A DNA stretch of 64,000 nucleotides, from NCBI GenBank assembly GCA_903920455.1, contig CAIXLY010000003.1:62001-126000 (forward strand). The letters are read 5' to 3'. The first letter of the stretch is position 1, and each line of letters starts with the position of its first letter. Shown here piece by piece: positions 33,109-41,645 of this stretch. The stretch is from an uncultured bacterium. GTDB lineage: Bacteria; Bacteroidota; Bacteroidia; Chitinophagales; Chitinophagaceae. Under the pieces are notes generated by a model. The model did no database searches. It saw nothing but the letters and a program-made list of their open reading frames with translations, and was not told where the DNA came from. A program made the translations under genes and the position numbers.

Positions 33109-34554
33109 TTATTGCATTTTACCTTTAATGAAAGCAACCAATCCATCAATAGGAATTCTCTCCTGCTTCATGGTATCGCGGTAGCGAATAGTTACAGTTC
33201 TGTCTTCTTTTGTTTGGTGGTCAACAGTTATGCAGAAAGGAGTTCCTAACGCATCCATCCTTCTGTATCGTTTACCGATGGTATCTTTTTCTTCATAGAA
33301 ACAATAGAATTCATTTCTGCACTCAGCCATAATCTCTCTTGCAATCTCAGGCAGTCCTTCTTTTTTTAGAAGTGGTAATATTGCCAACTTGATGGGTGCA
33401 ATTTTAGCAGGTATTTTCAACACTACCCTGCTGTCTTCAGAACCATCTTCTTTGGTCCACTTTTCCTCATGATAAGCATGACAAAGGGTAAGCAAAAACA
33501 TCCTATCAAGACCAATCGATGTTTCAATTACATAAGGAATATAATTCTGGTTGATTTCCGGATCAAAGTATTGAAGTTTTTTACCGCTGTATTCTTGGTG
33601 GCTTTTAAGATCAAAGTCTGTTCTACTATGAATTCCTTCTACTTCCTTCCAGCCAATCGGAAACGCATATTCAATATCCACCGCTGCATCTGCGTAATGC
33701 GCAAGTTTGACGTGGTCATGAAAACGATAATTCTCAGCAGGCATCCCTAATGAAGTATGCCATTTCATTCGCTCTGCTTTCCAATATTCATACCACTCTT
33801 GCTGTGTGCCAGGACGAATAAAAAACTGCATTTCCATCTGCTCAAACTCTCTCATCCTAAATATAAACTGACGGGCAACAATTTCATTGCGAAATGCCTT
33901 TCCCACTTGCGCAATACCAAAGGGGATTTTCATGCGTGCTGTTTTTTGCACATTAAGAAAATTCACAAAAATACCCTGCGCGGTTTCAGGCCTCAAATAA
34001 ATTTCACTTGCATCTTCAGCGACAGAACCCAATTGAGTAGAGAACATCAAGTTGAATTGACGAACGTCTGTCCAATTACAGGTTCCACCAACTGCACATT
34101 TAATATTTTTCTCCTCGATCAAATGTTTTAATCCTGCAAAATCGTTTTTAGCAAGCAGTGCATCCATATCTGCCAACAACTTCTCTGCATCGGCTGACTT
34201 TCCTTCTTTTAATAATGTGTCGGCAGTAGCTTCGATGAGATGATCAACCCGGTATCTTTTTTGAGAGTCCTTGTTGTCAATCATCGGATCACTAAAATTA
34301 TCCATATGGCCAGATGCCTTCCAGGTGGTAGGATGCATGAAAATCGCAGCATCAATACCCACAATATTGTCGTGCATACGGGTCATTTCATTCCACCATG
34401 ATTCCCGAATATTCTTTTTAAGTTCACTTCCCCATGGGCCATAGTCATATACAGCACTGAGTCCATCATAGATTTCACTCGACTGAAATACGAAACCATA
34501 CTCTTTGGAATGGGAAATAATTGCCTGGAACTTGTTTGGATCTGTTGATATCAT
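33109..34554 (-). CDS. glyS: Glycyl-tRNA synthetase, dimeric class II type
   Basis: This synthetase charges tRNA(Gly). It is the single-chain alpha-2 type found in Bacteroidota, archaea and eukaryotes, unlike the alpha2-beta2 type of E. coli. From ATG at 34554 (MISTDPNKFQAIISHSKEYG) it has 481 residues. An upstream ATG at 34584 adds ten atypical residues. Visible blocks are SSEIYDGLSAVYDYGPWG (motif 1 side), LRPETAQGIFVNF and GKAFRNEIVARQFIFRMREF (motif 2), and IGLDRMFLLTL (motif 3). A C-terminal anticodon-binding domain ends the protein. It lies 77 nt downstream of the MazG-like and dtd genes on the same strand. Confidence 0.96.
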   Translation of the reverse strand: MISTDPNKFQAIISHSKEYGFVFQSSEIYDGLSAVYDYGPWGSELKKNIRESWWNEMTRMHDNIVGIDAAIFMHPTTWKASGHMDNFSDPMIDNKDSQKRYRVDHLIEATADTLLKEGKSADAEKLLADMDALLAKNDFAGLKHLIEEKNIKCAVGGTCNWTDVRQFNLMFSTQLGSVAEDASEIYLRPETAQGIFVNFLNVQKTARMKIPFGIAQVGKAFRNEIVARQFIFRMREFEQMEMQFFIRPGTQQEWYEYWKAERMKWHTSLGMPAENYRFHDHVKLAHYADAAVDIEYAFPIGWKEVEGIHSRTDFDLKSHQEYSGKKLQYFDPEINQNYIPYVIETSIGLDRMFLLTLCHAYHEEKWTKEDGSEDSRVVLKIPAKIAPIKLAILPLLKKEGLPEIAREIMAECRNEFYCFYEEKDTIGKRYRRMDALGTPFCITVDHQTKEDRTVTIRYRDTMKQERIPIDGLVAFIKGKMQ

Positions 34555-34631
34555 AGGGTGTAAAGGTAAATAAAAAAGAGGCAAAGCGGTTGAGCAAAAG
34601 GAAGGCAGATGAACAAAGAAAGGGCGCTAGA

Positions 34632-34958
34632 TTATTTCAATTTCTCATTGTTCTTGTGTCGGTCTGCATCACGATTAGTTTTCTTTTCCATATTCTTGCT
34701 AAAAGCGTCTGTGAGGTCTACCCCAGTTTGATTGGCAAGGCAGATGAGCACCCACAATACATCTGCCATTTCATCTGCAAGTTTATCCGGAGATTCGTCT
34801 TTCTTAAATGATTGATCTCCGTATGTTCTCGCCATAATGCGGGCAAGTTCCCCAACCTCTTCCGTCAGTATGGCCATATTTGTCAATTCATTAAAATAAC
34901 GGACGCCGATGGTCTTAATCCACCCATCTACCTGAGATTGTGCTTCGCTGATTTTCAT
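34632..34958 (-). CDS. MazG-like nucleotide pyrophosphohydrolase
   Basis: This 108-residue all-alpha NTP pyrophosphatase of the MazG/dUTPase superfamily hydrolyses (d)NTPs to monophosphates, possibly as house cleaning. The metal site is visible as EEVGELARIMAR (ExxE) and DKLADEMADVLWVLICLAN (ExxD). From ATG at 34958 (MKISEAQSQVDGWI) it starts 1 nt after the dtd stop codon. A longer frame to 35006 overlaps dtd and is rejected. The C-terminus is rich in Lys and Asn (KNMEKKTNRDADRHKNNEKL). It is clearly cotranscribed with dtd and probably with glyS. Confidence 0.88.
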   Translation of the reverse strand: MKISEAQSQVDGWIKTIGVRYFNELTNMAILTEEVGELARIMARTYGDQSFKKDESPDKLADEMADVLWVLICLANQTGVDLTDAFSKNMEKKTNRDADRHKNNEKLK

Positions 34959-34959
34959 G

Positions 34960-35412
34960 CTATTCCTTGTTTTTTGTGTCAATGATAATGGTAACCGGAC
35001 CATCATTAAGCAACTTCACTTTCATATCTGCACCAAAAATGCCTGAAGGCACTGGCTTACCGAGGTCATTTGCAAGATGAGATTTAAAAAGTTCATATAG
35101 CGGAACGGCGACATCAGGCTTCGAAGCCCTGATATAAGAAGGCCTATTGCCTTTTTTCGTTGCTGCATGAAGCGTAAATTGACTTACCAACAAAATATCG
35201 CCACCCACATCGCAAACAGAGCGGTTCATTACCCCTTCCAGATCATTAAAAATCCTGAGTTGGACAATTTTTGAAGAAAGCCATGCTGCATCCTCAGCGT
35301 TATCGGCATCCTCAATGCCTACAAAAACAAGCAATCCCAAGCCAATCTGACCAGTGTATTCATCATCAACCTTAACTGATGCATGGCTTACCCGTTGAAT
35401 AACTGCGCGCAT
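34960..35412 (-). CDS. dtd: D-aminoacyl-tRNA deacylase
   Basis: Dtd frees tRNA from D-amino acids and also from glycine wrongly attached to tRNA(Ala). The 150-residue length is exact for the family. It begins MRAVIQRVSHASVKVDDEYT. The two cross-subunit motifs are intact: SQFTLHAATKKGNRPSY and GKPVPSGIFGADMKVKLLND, followed by GPVTI. It is divergent from the arfB-like gene with a 33-nt spacer, and the MazG-like gene starts 1 nt after its stop. The shared strand with glyS is of interest because Dtd and AlaRS editing both deal with Gly-tRNA(Ala). Confidence 0.96.
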   Translation of the reverse strand: MRAVIQRVSHASVKVDDEYTGQIGLGLLVFVGIEDADNAEDAAWLSSKIVQLRIFNDLEGVMNRSVCDVGGDILLVSQFTLHAATKKGNRPSYIRASKPDVAVPLYELFKSHLANDLGKPVPSGIFGADMKVKLLNDGPVTIIIDTKNKE

Positions 35413-35445
35413 AAATCTGCTTACTTAATGGTGTAAATTTATATC

Positions 35446-35853
35446 ATGAAGATAGACATAAGCAGCGAGATCGTATGTACCACAGCCAGAAGTGGCGGAA
35501 AGGGAGGGCAAAACGTGAACAAAGTGGAAACCATGGTGCTTGGCAGTTTTGACATTGCTCATAGCGCCCTACTCAGTGAAAATCAAAAATCTGTATTGGT
35601 TCAAAAACTCAAGAACAGAATCAATAAAGCAGGCCAATTGTTGGTGAAGTCTCAATCCGATAGAACACAGCTTGGCAATAAAGAAAACGTGGTAAACAAG
35701 ATGAATTCCCTGATTGAAGATGCCCTGATTAAAAAGAAGTCACGTATTGCGACCAATCCAACAAGAGCATCCAAAGTATCAAGACTACAGAACAAAAAAA
35801 GAAATGCCACAATCAAGGAACATCGAAAAAGGCCAATGAAAAATGATGAATAG
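35446..35853 (+). CDS. arfB: Peptide chain release factor-like, ArfB/YaeJ family
   Basis: This 135-residue protein has the catalytic GGQ loop (SGGKGGQNVNKVET) of class I release factors but no codon-recognition domain. The C-terminal 40 residues are strongly basic (KKKSRIATNPTRASKVSR, KKRNATIKEHRKRP). In ArfB the basic tail enters the empty mRNA channel, and the GGQ loop hydrolyses peptidyl-tRNA to rescue stalled ribosomes. The architecture fits that role. The gene is divergent from dtd, and the flippase gene follows closely on the same strand. Confidence 0.92.
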   Translation: MKIDISSEIVCTTARSGGKGGQNVNKVETMVLGSFDIAHSALLSENQKSVLVQKLKNRINKAGQLLVKSQSDRTQLGNKENVVNKMNSLIEDALIKKKSRIATNPTRASKVSRLQNKKRNATIKEHRKRPMKNDE

Positions 35854-35901
35854 TAAGTGGTTGAATCAGGAAACCTTATTTTTGTTTCAAACATTATCAT
35901 T

Positions 35902-37413
35902 TTGAGTGGCATCAGGCAACTTGCAAAACAAACCATCTGGTACGGCTTAAGCAACATCGTGGGCAGGTTTATCAATTACCTCCTGACCCCGATTCTTACC
36001 TATATTTATGATGCAGAGAAATTTGGTGAAATATCAATTCTCTTTGCAACAGCTGCATTCCTCAACATCATTTTTACTTATGGAATGGAGACCTCCTACT
36101 TTCGTTTCAATCAAACCGAAAACGAAAAGAAGGTTTTTAATACCGGGATGAGTAGCCTACTGATTACCACCATTCTTTTTTCTTTTGTACTCATCGCCTT
36201 TTCCCAAGAGATGGCCAACTTCATGCAACTGAGTGAACACCCTGAATATGTGATGTGGGTAGTGTTGATAGTGGCCTTTGACACCATGACGGTTTTGCCG
36301 TTTTCCAAACTAAGGCATGAAGGCAGGCCCAGAAAATTTGCCTTGATCAAATTGGCTACAATTCTTGTGAATGTAGCCGCTATATTGTTTTTCCTTTTTT
36401 ATTGTAAGCCATCTTTTGAAAAAGGCGACACCGAATTCCCTGGAAGTTGGTATAACCCGTCAATTGGTATTGGCTATGTTTTTATCGCACAATTATTGGC
36501 CAGCGCACTGACCCTATTATTTCTATTTCCCGAATGGAAGGGATTTAGGTGGTATTTTGATAAAAAACTATTCTCTGAATTATTAATTTATTCGGCGCCT
36601 CTTATCGTCGTTGGATTTGGAGGGATGATCAATGAAACCATTGACAGGTTCATGCTCATCCATCGATTCGATGGCACTGTTCAACAGGCCAAAGTGGCAA
36701 ACGGCATCTATAGTGCCAACTACAAATTGGCAGTATTGATTGTGATCTTTATTCAGACCTTTAGAATGGGAGCAGAGCCTTTTTTCTTTAAGCATGCATC
36801 AAATGAAAATGCTAGGGAAACGTATGCAAGGATCATGAATCTATTTATCATCGCTTGCTGCTTTTGCTTCCTAAGCGTGGTGCTTTTCCTAGATCTTTGG
36901 AAACACTTCATGGGGGTCAACAACCACCCAGAATATCTTCAAGGACTAATGTTAGTGCCGATATTGATGCTTGCAAAGATCTTTTTGGGCATCTACTATA
37001 ACCTCTCCATTTGGTATAAACTTACCAACCGAAATACAATAGGAGCAATAATTACAGTAATTGGAGCCGTCCTGACCATTGTGATAAACTACATGCTCGT
37101 TCCTTTTTTAGGATACTTCGCTTGTGCAATTGCAACAGTTGTGTGCTATGGAAGCATGATGCTGATTAGCTACTTCATGGGACAACTGCATTACCCCATT
37201 CCATACCATTGGAAGAAAGGCATGGGATATATTTTATTGGCTGCAATACTTGGAATGATTCATCTCCTCGTTAGAAACTCAATCACCTCAATCTACTTGC
37301 TCAACGCTGGGGCAGTAGGATTATTTGCCGTATTTGCAGCCGTCATCATCAACCGAGAAAAAGAAGAACTATCACAGATTCCAGTTCTCAACCGACTCTT
37401 CAAGAAACCCTAA
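35902..37413 (+). CDS. Oligosaccharide flippase family protein (MOP/Wzx-like)
   Basis: This polytopic membrane protein of about 500 residues has 14 or so hydrophobic segments. Its opening, SGIRQLAKQTIWYGLSNIVG, is typical of the polysaccharide-exporter branch of the MOP superfamily. Such proteins flip lipid-linked glycans or precursors across the inner membrane. No glycosyltransferases lie beside it, so the substrate is unknown. Start choice: a TTG at 35902 places the common N-terminus at the first codon, while a GTG at 35857 would add 15 residues that look non-coding. I prefer the TTG with moderate confidence. The gene converges on the MBL hydrolase gene with a 5-nt gap. Confidence 0.85.
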   Translation: MSGIRQLAKQTIWYGLSNIVGRFINYLLTPILTYIYDAEKFGEISILFATAAFLNIIFTYGMETSYFRFNQTENEKKVFNTGMSSLLITTILFSFVLIAFSQEMANFMQLSEHPEYVMWVVLIVAFDTMTVLPFSKLRHEGRPRKFALIKLATILVNVAAILFFLFYCKPSFEKGDTEFPGSWYNPSIGIGYVFIAQLLASALTLLFLFPEWKGFRWYFDKKLFSELLIYSAPLIVVGFGGMINETIDRFMLIHRFDGTVQQAKVANGIYSANYKLAVLIVIFIQTFRMGAEPFFFKHASNENARETYARIMNLFIIACCFCFLSVVLFLDLWKHFMGVNNHPEYLQGLMLVPILMLAKIFLGIYYNLSIWYKLTNRNTIGAIITVIGAVLTIVINYMLVPFLGYFACAIATVVCYGSMMLISYFMGQLHYPIPYHWKKGMGYILLAAILGMIHLLVRNSITSIYLLNAGAVGLFAVFAAVIINREKEELSQIPVLNRLFKKP

Positions 37414-37418
37414 ACAGC

Positions 37419-38060
37419 TCAAGCCGATACGTAAGGATTGTGCTTTTTTTCATGGCCAATTGTCGTAGGTATCCCATGACCTGAATAGACAATCGTTTGA
37501 TCTGGCAGTATATACAATACGTCTTTAATGCTGGCCGTCAGCACATCAGGATTCCCGCCGGGCAGATCAGTACGGCCAACACTTTCGCGAAAAAGAACAT
37601 CACCTGCAATCACATATCCATCCTCTTTTGAATACAAGCTGATGCTTGCCGGAGAGTGTCCGGGTGTAAACAAGACCTGAAACTTATCCTCGCCCAAAGC
37701 AAGATCTTGCCCAGGGAGAAGCTCATTTATCGTGCCAATGTAATTGTCAAAAGGCATATTCCACATGAGTCCACTCGCTGGAGCCATATCCAACACCTTG
37801 CGTTCACCGGCATGAATAAAAAGCTCCAATTCATAGGTCTCGGCAATAAACTTATTACCAAAAACATGGTCTAAGTGACAATGGGTATTCACAAGCATAA
37901 CTGGGCGGAGCGCGTTTTCAGCAATAAATCCAGTAAGTTTTTCCCTTTCATGGTCGAAATAGCATCCCGGATCAACAACAATGCAATCTTTTTCAGCATT
38001 GTACAGCAAATACGTGTTCTCCTGAAGGGGGTTAAATTGAAAAATTTTAACGTTTGTCAT
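37419..38060 (-). CDS. MBL-fold metallo-hydrolase (glyoxalase II-like)
   Basis: This 213-residue metallo-beta-lactamase-fold hydrolase belongs to the group near hydroxyacylglutathione hydrolase. The metal motif is NTHCHLDHVFG. Further ligands are the His in LFTPGHSPASISLY, the Asp in VIAGDVLFRESVGRTDLPGG, and the C-terminal His in IVYSGHGIPTTIGHEKKHNP. The fold and motif are complete, but the substrate cannot be read from the sequence. It converges on the flippase gene and is divergent from the large outer-membrane protein gene. A TACCTTTG box is present about 65 nt upstream on its strand. Confidence 0.92.
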   Translation of the reverse strand: MTNVKIFQFNPLQENTYLLYNAEKDCIVVDPGCYFDHEREKLTGFIAENALRPVMLVNTHCHLDHVFGNKFIAETYELELFIHAGERKVLDMAPASGLMWNMPFDNYIGTINELLPGQDLALGEDKFQVLFTPGHSPASISLYSKEDGYVIAGDVLFRESVGRTDLPGGNPDVLTASIKDVLYILPDQTIVYSGHGIPTTIGHEKKHNPYVSA

Positions 38061-38123
38061 AGCCTCGATTTCTTGGGTAAATGCGTTAATTTTAGAGCAT
38101 CTTGCTCAGCCAAATTACAAGGG

Positions 38124-38131
38124 CAAAGGTA
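38124..38131 (-). promoter_or_regulatory. Putative -7 box (TACCTTTG) for the MBL hydrolase gene
   Basis: The minus-strand TACCTTTG matches TAnnTTTG in the divergent spacer. The predicted leader is about 57 nt. No good -33 element is visible. Confidence 0.4.
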
Positions 38132-38155
38132 TCCTTTCATTTGAATCATTACACC

Positions 38156-41100
38156 ATGCGAAAAATACTCTTTTCATTTCTTGCTCTTGCTTTTCTATTC
38201 TTGGAAACAACAGCGCAGGTAAGCAGTGTTGAATTTGGAAAAAATCGGGTTCAATACAAAAAATTCAATTGGAAATACTACCAAACCAAGAACTTCAATG
38301 CTTACTTCAATGAGGGGGGACTTCCACTTGGAAAATTTGTTGCCCAGGTTGCTGAAGAAGAACTCAGCAGTGTTGAAGAATTTATTGAGTATGGACTTCA
38401 GCGAAGGGCTAATATTGTCATCTATAGCAGTTTTACTGATTACAAACAATCGAATATCGGACTGGGGATTGATTGGCAGAATACGGGCGGACTCACCAAA
38501 CTGGTAAACAATAAAATTATTGTCTTTTACAATGGGAACCTCAACGAGTTGCGTTTGAAAATCAGACAGGGGATCGCACAAGTATTGTTAGAGAACCTTC
38601 TTTTTGGTGATGACCTGGGAGAAGTTGCCAGTAACCAAGCCTTGTTGGACCTTCCAAAATGGTTGACAGAAGGCTATGTTTCCTATGTAGCCGAAAACTG
38701 GAATCCAGTATTGGACGACCAATTGAAGTCAGCATTGCTCTCAGGAAACTACAAATCCTTTTACCAATTTGCCTTCAAGGAACAACTGCTGGCAGGGCAT
38801 GCGTTCTGGAAGTTCATAGCGGACAAATACAAAAAAGATAATGTCACCTATTTCCTATACCTCTCCAGAATATACAAGAACACAAACACAGCAAGTCTAA
38901 AAATCACCAAGAAAAAATTCAGAGATCTTTTGGCAGAGTTTATGGAAACCGAACCAGAAAAATATCTGGCAGACAACCGCGGAAGAAGAAATCAGCCAAA
39001 GGGCAATGTGGTTACCGTTGAAGAAAAAAAGAACGGAACGGACTACTACCGTTTTCAGGCCAACCCAATCGCAAGAAACAACACCTACGCCATGGTAGAA
39101 TACAAAAAAGGTATTTACCGTGTTGTATTTGAAGACCTATCAGAGAAAAGAAAAATTTTACTTAAAGCCGGCATACTCAATAACCAAGATGAATTAAATC
39201 CGAACTACCCACTGATGGCCTGGGATCCAAAAGGATCTAGACTACTGGTGGTATATACGGAGGTTGGAAAAATAAAAATGTTTGTCTACGATGCTGTTAC
39301 AAGGATGAAAACATATAAGCAGGAATTGGAAGGTTTTCAGTTAATACAAGATGCCAAGTTCATGCTTGATAACAACACGCTTATTCTCAGCGCAGTTAAA
39401 AATGGTCAGTCCGATATATTTGTTTACAAGATAAAAGAGAACAGCAGCCAACAAATTACCAATGACCCATACGACGACCTCGATGCTTCATTTGTTGCAT
39501 TTCCTAACAAGACGGGTGTCTTATTCTCTTCAAATAGACCCAATGCCACTGCATCAAAGGCAGACACGGTAGTGTCCTCGAGAAACAGATTCAATATTTT
39601 CATGGTTGATAACTGGACCAAAAGTGAATTCAGACAAATCACCCAACTCACGAATCAGTCATACGGACAAGCAAGATTTCCGCTGCAATACAATGTTAAC
39701 CATTTCACTTTTGTAAGTGATGCCAATGGAATTGGGAATAGGTATGCAGGATTTTTCTCAACTCAACGCGCGGGATTGGACACCATCTACAGAATTGGTG
39801 ATGAACTGCTGAGAAATCCGGAAAACAAAGAGCTTGATTCAACCTTGAGAGCTTGGAAAAAATCTGAACCAGATTCTGTTGGATACATTTCCATCACCAG
39901 TGATAGTACTTATGTATTTCCCATCACCAACTATCAAAGCAGTCTACAGGAAACACGTGGAGCCGGCGACAACAACCAGGTGAGCGAGGTTAGACAAGAA
40001 GGAGACCTCAAATTTCTCTACAAGCTCAAGATCAATGAAGCTGTGTTGGCAAAAAGAAATATCAATGCGCGTCCAACAGAATATATCAAGCAGCTCATGG
40101 ATGAAGAAAGAAAAAAGTCTAATGAGGCCATAAAATATATTCAAGAGGAAAAAAAGGAGGCGCCTGCCGAGAAGAAAAATGTATTGTTCCAAACTGAATT
40201 TGATAACGAGGCTGTTCAATCTGAGGCCGAAAAAAAGACAGAGCCTGCAATCGTCCAAAAAGAAGACCCGCTCAAGCAAGCTAAACTAATAGACTACAGA
40301 TTAAAATTCTCATCCGACTACATCGTCTCGGGATTCAATAACTCGGTATTGGTAAACCGCTACCAGCCTTATGGCGGAGGCTATGGCCCAATCTACATGT
40401 CAAATACCAGTGCACTTAGTGGCATACTAAGAATGGGGATATCCGACCTGATGGAAGACAAGAAATTCATTGGCGGATTCAGGCTTGCAAACAATTTGCG
40501 GGACAATGACTACATGGCATCATTCCAGAATCTCAGAAAACGTTTTGACTGGGGCCTTACCTACTACAGAAGCAATCAGGAAAACTTTCCTGTATTTGAT
40601 CCTTATGATATCAAATCTCAGCTGAACAATAAAATGATATCTAGTCTCTACCAATTCAACATCAGCTATCCTTTTGATGAGGTAAGAAGTCTAAGGGCTA
40701 GCGTGGGATACAGAAGAGACCGTGTAGTCATTAAATCAGATGCAAATTATCCTCCAACTGTTACGATGAATGATACCTTGCTCAACAATGCCCTTGTTAG
40801 GCTTGAATATGTGCATGACAACACTATAAATAAGGCACTAAATATTTTAAACGGATTTAGGTATAAGGTCTATACCGATGTAAACTCCAGGGTGGTGAGC
40901 TCGGATCAATCAGGCAAGTTCATGATCAACCTGGGTACCGATGTTCGCTATTACTATCCTATATACAGAAACTTCATCTGGGCAGGACGAGCAGCGGCAG
41001 ACATCTCATTCGGATCACAAAAGTTGATCTACTATCTAGGCGGAACAGACGGGTGGTTGAATCCTAAGTTCAACAATGGAGTAAGACCTGCACCCGATCA

Positions 41101-41518
41101 AGAATATGCCTACCAAACCTTGGCACTGAACATGAGAGGTCATAAACAAAATGTAGCCAACGGAAATAACAACATGGTTATCAATAGTGAATTCAGGCTG
41201 CCAATATTTACAACACTCTTCAACAGGCCAATCAACAATGCATTCATTAGAAATCTACAAATAATTCAATTCCTAGATCTTGGAACTGCATGGAATGGCA
41301 AATACAATAAGATGGCCAGACCTTCAATTTTATATGGAACTCCTCCTATTCAGGTTAATGTCAAAGCTGGTGGCATAGGTCCATTTGTTGGAGGCTATGG
41401 TTTTGGTGCAAGAACAACCGTCTTGGGATACTTCCTCCGCGTTGATGCAGGATGGCCAATGGGTGGGTTCTTTGAAGGAAAACCTATCTGGTACTTTTCA
41501 TTGGGACTTGACTTCTAA
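38156..41518 (+). CDS. Large TolB-like propeller/outer-membrane protein with degenerate peptidase-like N-domain
   Basis: This 1,120-residue exported protein starts at ATG 38156 with signal MRKILFSFLALAFLFLETTA. The N-terminal 250 residues resemble a gluzincin-type (peptidase MA-like) domain: WLTEGYVSYVAENW is the usual second motif, but where HExxH is expected the sequence reads IRQGIAQVLL, so zinc and catalysis are probably lost. Residues about 300-560 show TolB/PD40-like propeller strands (LILSAVKNGQSDIFVYKIKE, GVLFSSNRPN). A charged coiled region rich in Lys and Glu follows. The last 350 residues have alternating strands ending in Phe (IWYFSLGLDF), as in an outer-membrane barrel. Its function is unknown. 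comEC follows 127 nt later. Confidence 0.75.
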   Translation: MRKILFSFLALAFLFLETTAQVSSVEFGKNRVQYKKFNWKYYQTKNFNAYFNEGGLPLGKFVAQVAEEELSSVEEFIEYGLQRRANIVIYSSFTDYKQSNIGLGIDWQNTGGLTKLVNNKIIVFYNGNLNELRLKIRQGIAQVLLENLLFGDDLGEVASNQALLDLPKWLTEGYVSYVAENWNPVLDDQLKSALLSGNYKSFYQFAFKEQLLAGHAFWKFIADKYKKDNVTYFLYLSRIYKNTNTASLKITKKKFRDLLAEFMETEPEKYLADNRGRRNQPKGNVVTVEEKKNGTDYYRFQANPIARNNTYAMVEYKKGIYRVVFEDLSEKRKILLKAGILNNQDELNPNYPLMAWDPKGSRLLVVYTEVGKIKMFVYDAVTRMKTYKQELEGFQLIQDAKFMLDNNTLILSAVKNGQSDIFVYKIKENSSQQITNDPYDDLDASFVAFPNKTGVLFSSNRPNATASKADTVVSSRNRFNIFMVDNWTKSEFRQITQLTNQSYGQARFPLQYNVNHFTFVSDANGIGNRYAGFFSTQRAGLDTIYRIGDELLRNPENKELDSTLRAWKKSEPDSVGYISITSDSTYVFPITNYQSSLQETRGAGDNNQVSEVRQEGDLKFLYKLKINEAVLAKRNINARPTEYIKQLMDEERKKSNEAIKYIQEEKKEAPAEKKNVLFQTEFDNEAVQSEAEKKTEPAIVQKEDPLKQAKLIDYRLKFSSDYIVSGFNNSVLVNRYQPYGGGYGPIYMSNTSALSGILRMGISDLMEDKKFIGGFRLANNLRDNDYMASFQNLRKRFDWGLTYYRSNQENFPVFDPYDIKSQLNNKMISSLYQFNISYPFDEVRSLRASVGYRRDRVVIKSDANYPPTVTMNDTLLNNALVRLEYVHDNTINKALNILNGFRYKVYTDVNSRVVSSDQSGKFMINLGTDVRYYYPIYRNFIWAGRAAADISFGSQKLIYYLGGTDGWLNPKFNNGVRPAPDQEYAYQTLALNMRGHKQNVANGNNNMVINSEFRLPIFTTLFNRPINNAFIRNLQIIQFLDLGTAWNGKYNKMARPSILYGTPPIQVNVKAGGIGPFVGGYGFGARTTVLGYFLRVDAGWPMGGFFEGKPIWYFSLGLDF

Positions 41519-41645
41519 CCCATTGTAATTTTTTGTAGCGTAGTTGTTGATTTAAGCAGCTACGCTTCAGAAAAACAGCAAGATTTTCGGCTTTATTCAC
41601 TTCCACTTTATTTTTACTCGACAGCGTCCTTCTCTATTTTTATAG

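Noticed and set aside
41537..41566. Hairpin AGCGTAG...CTACGCT after the large outer-membrane protein gene
   Set aside because: Stem of 7 bp with a long loop and no T-run after it on either strand; not convincing as a terminator.
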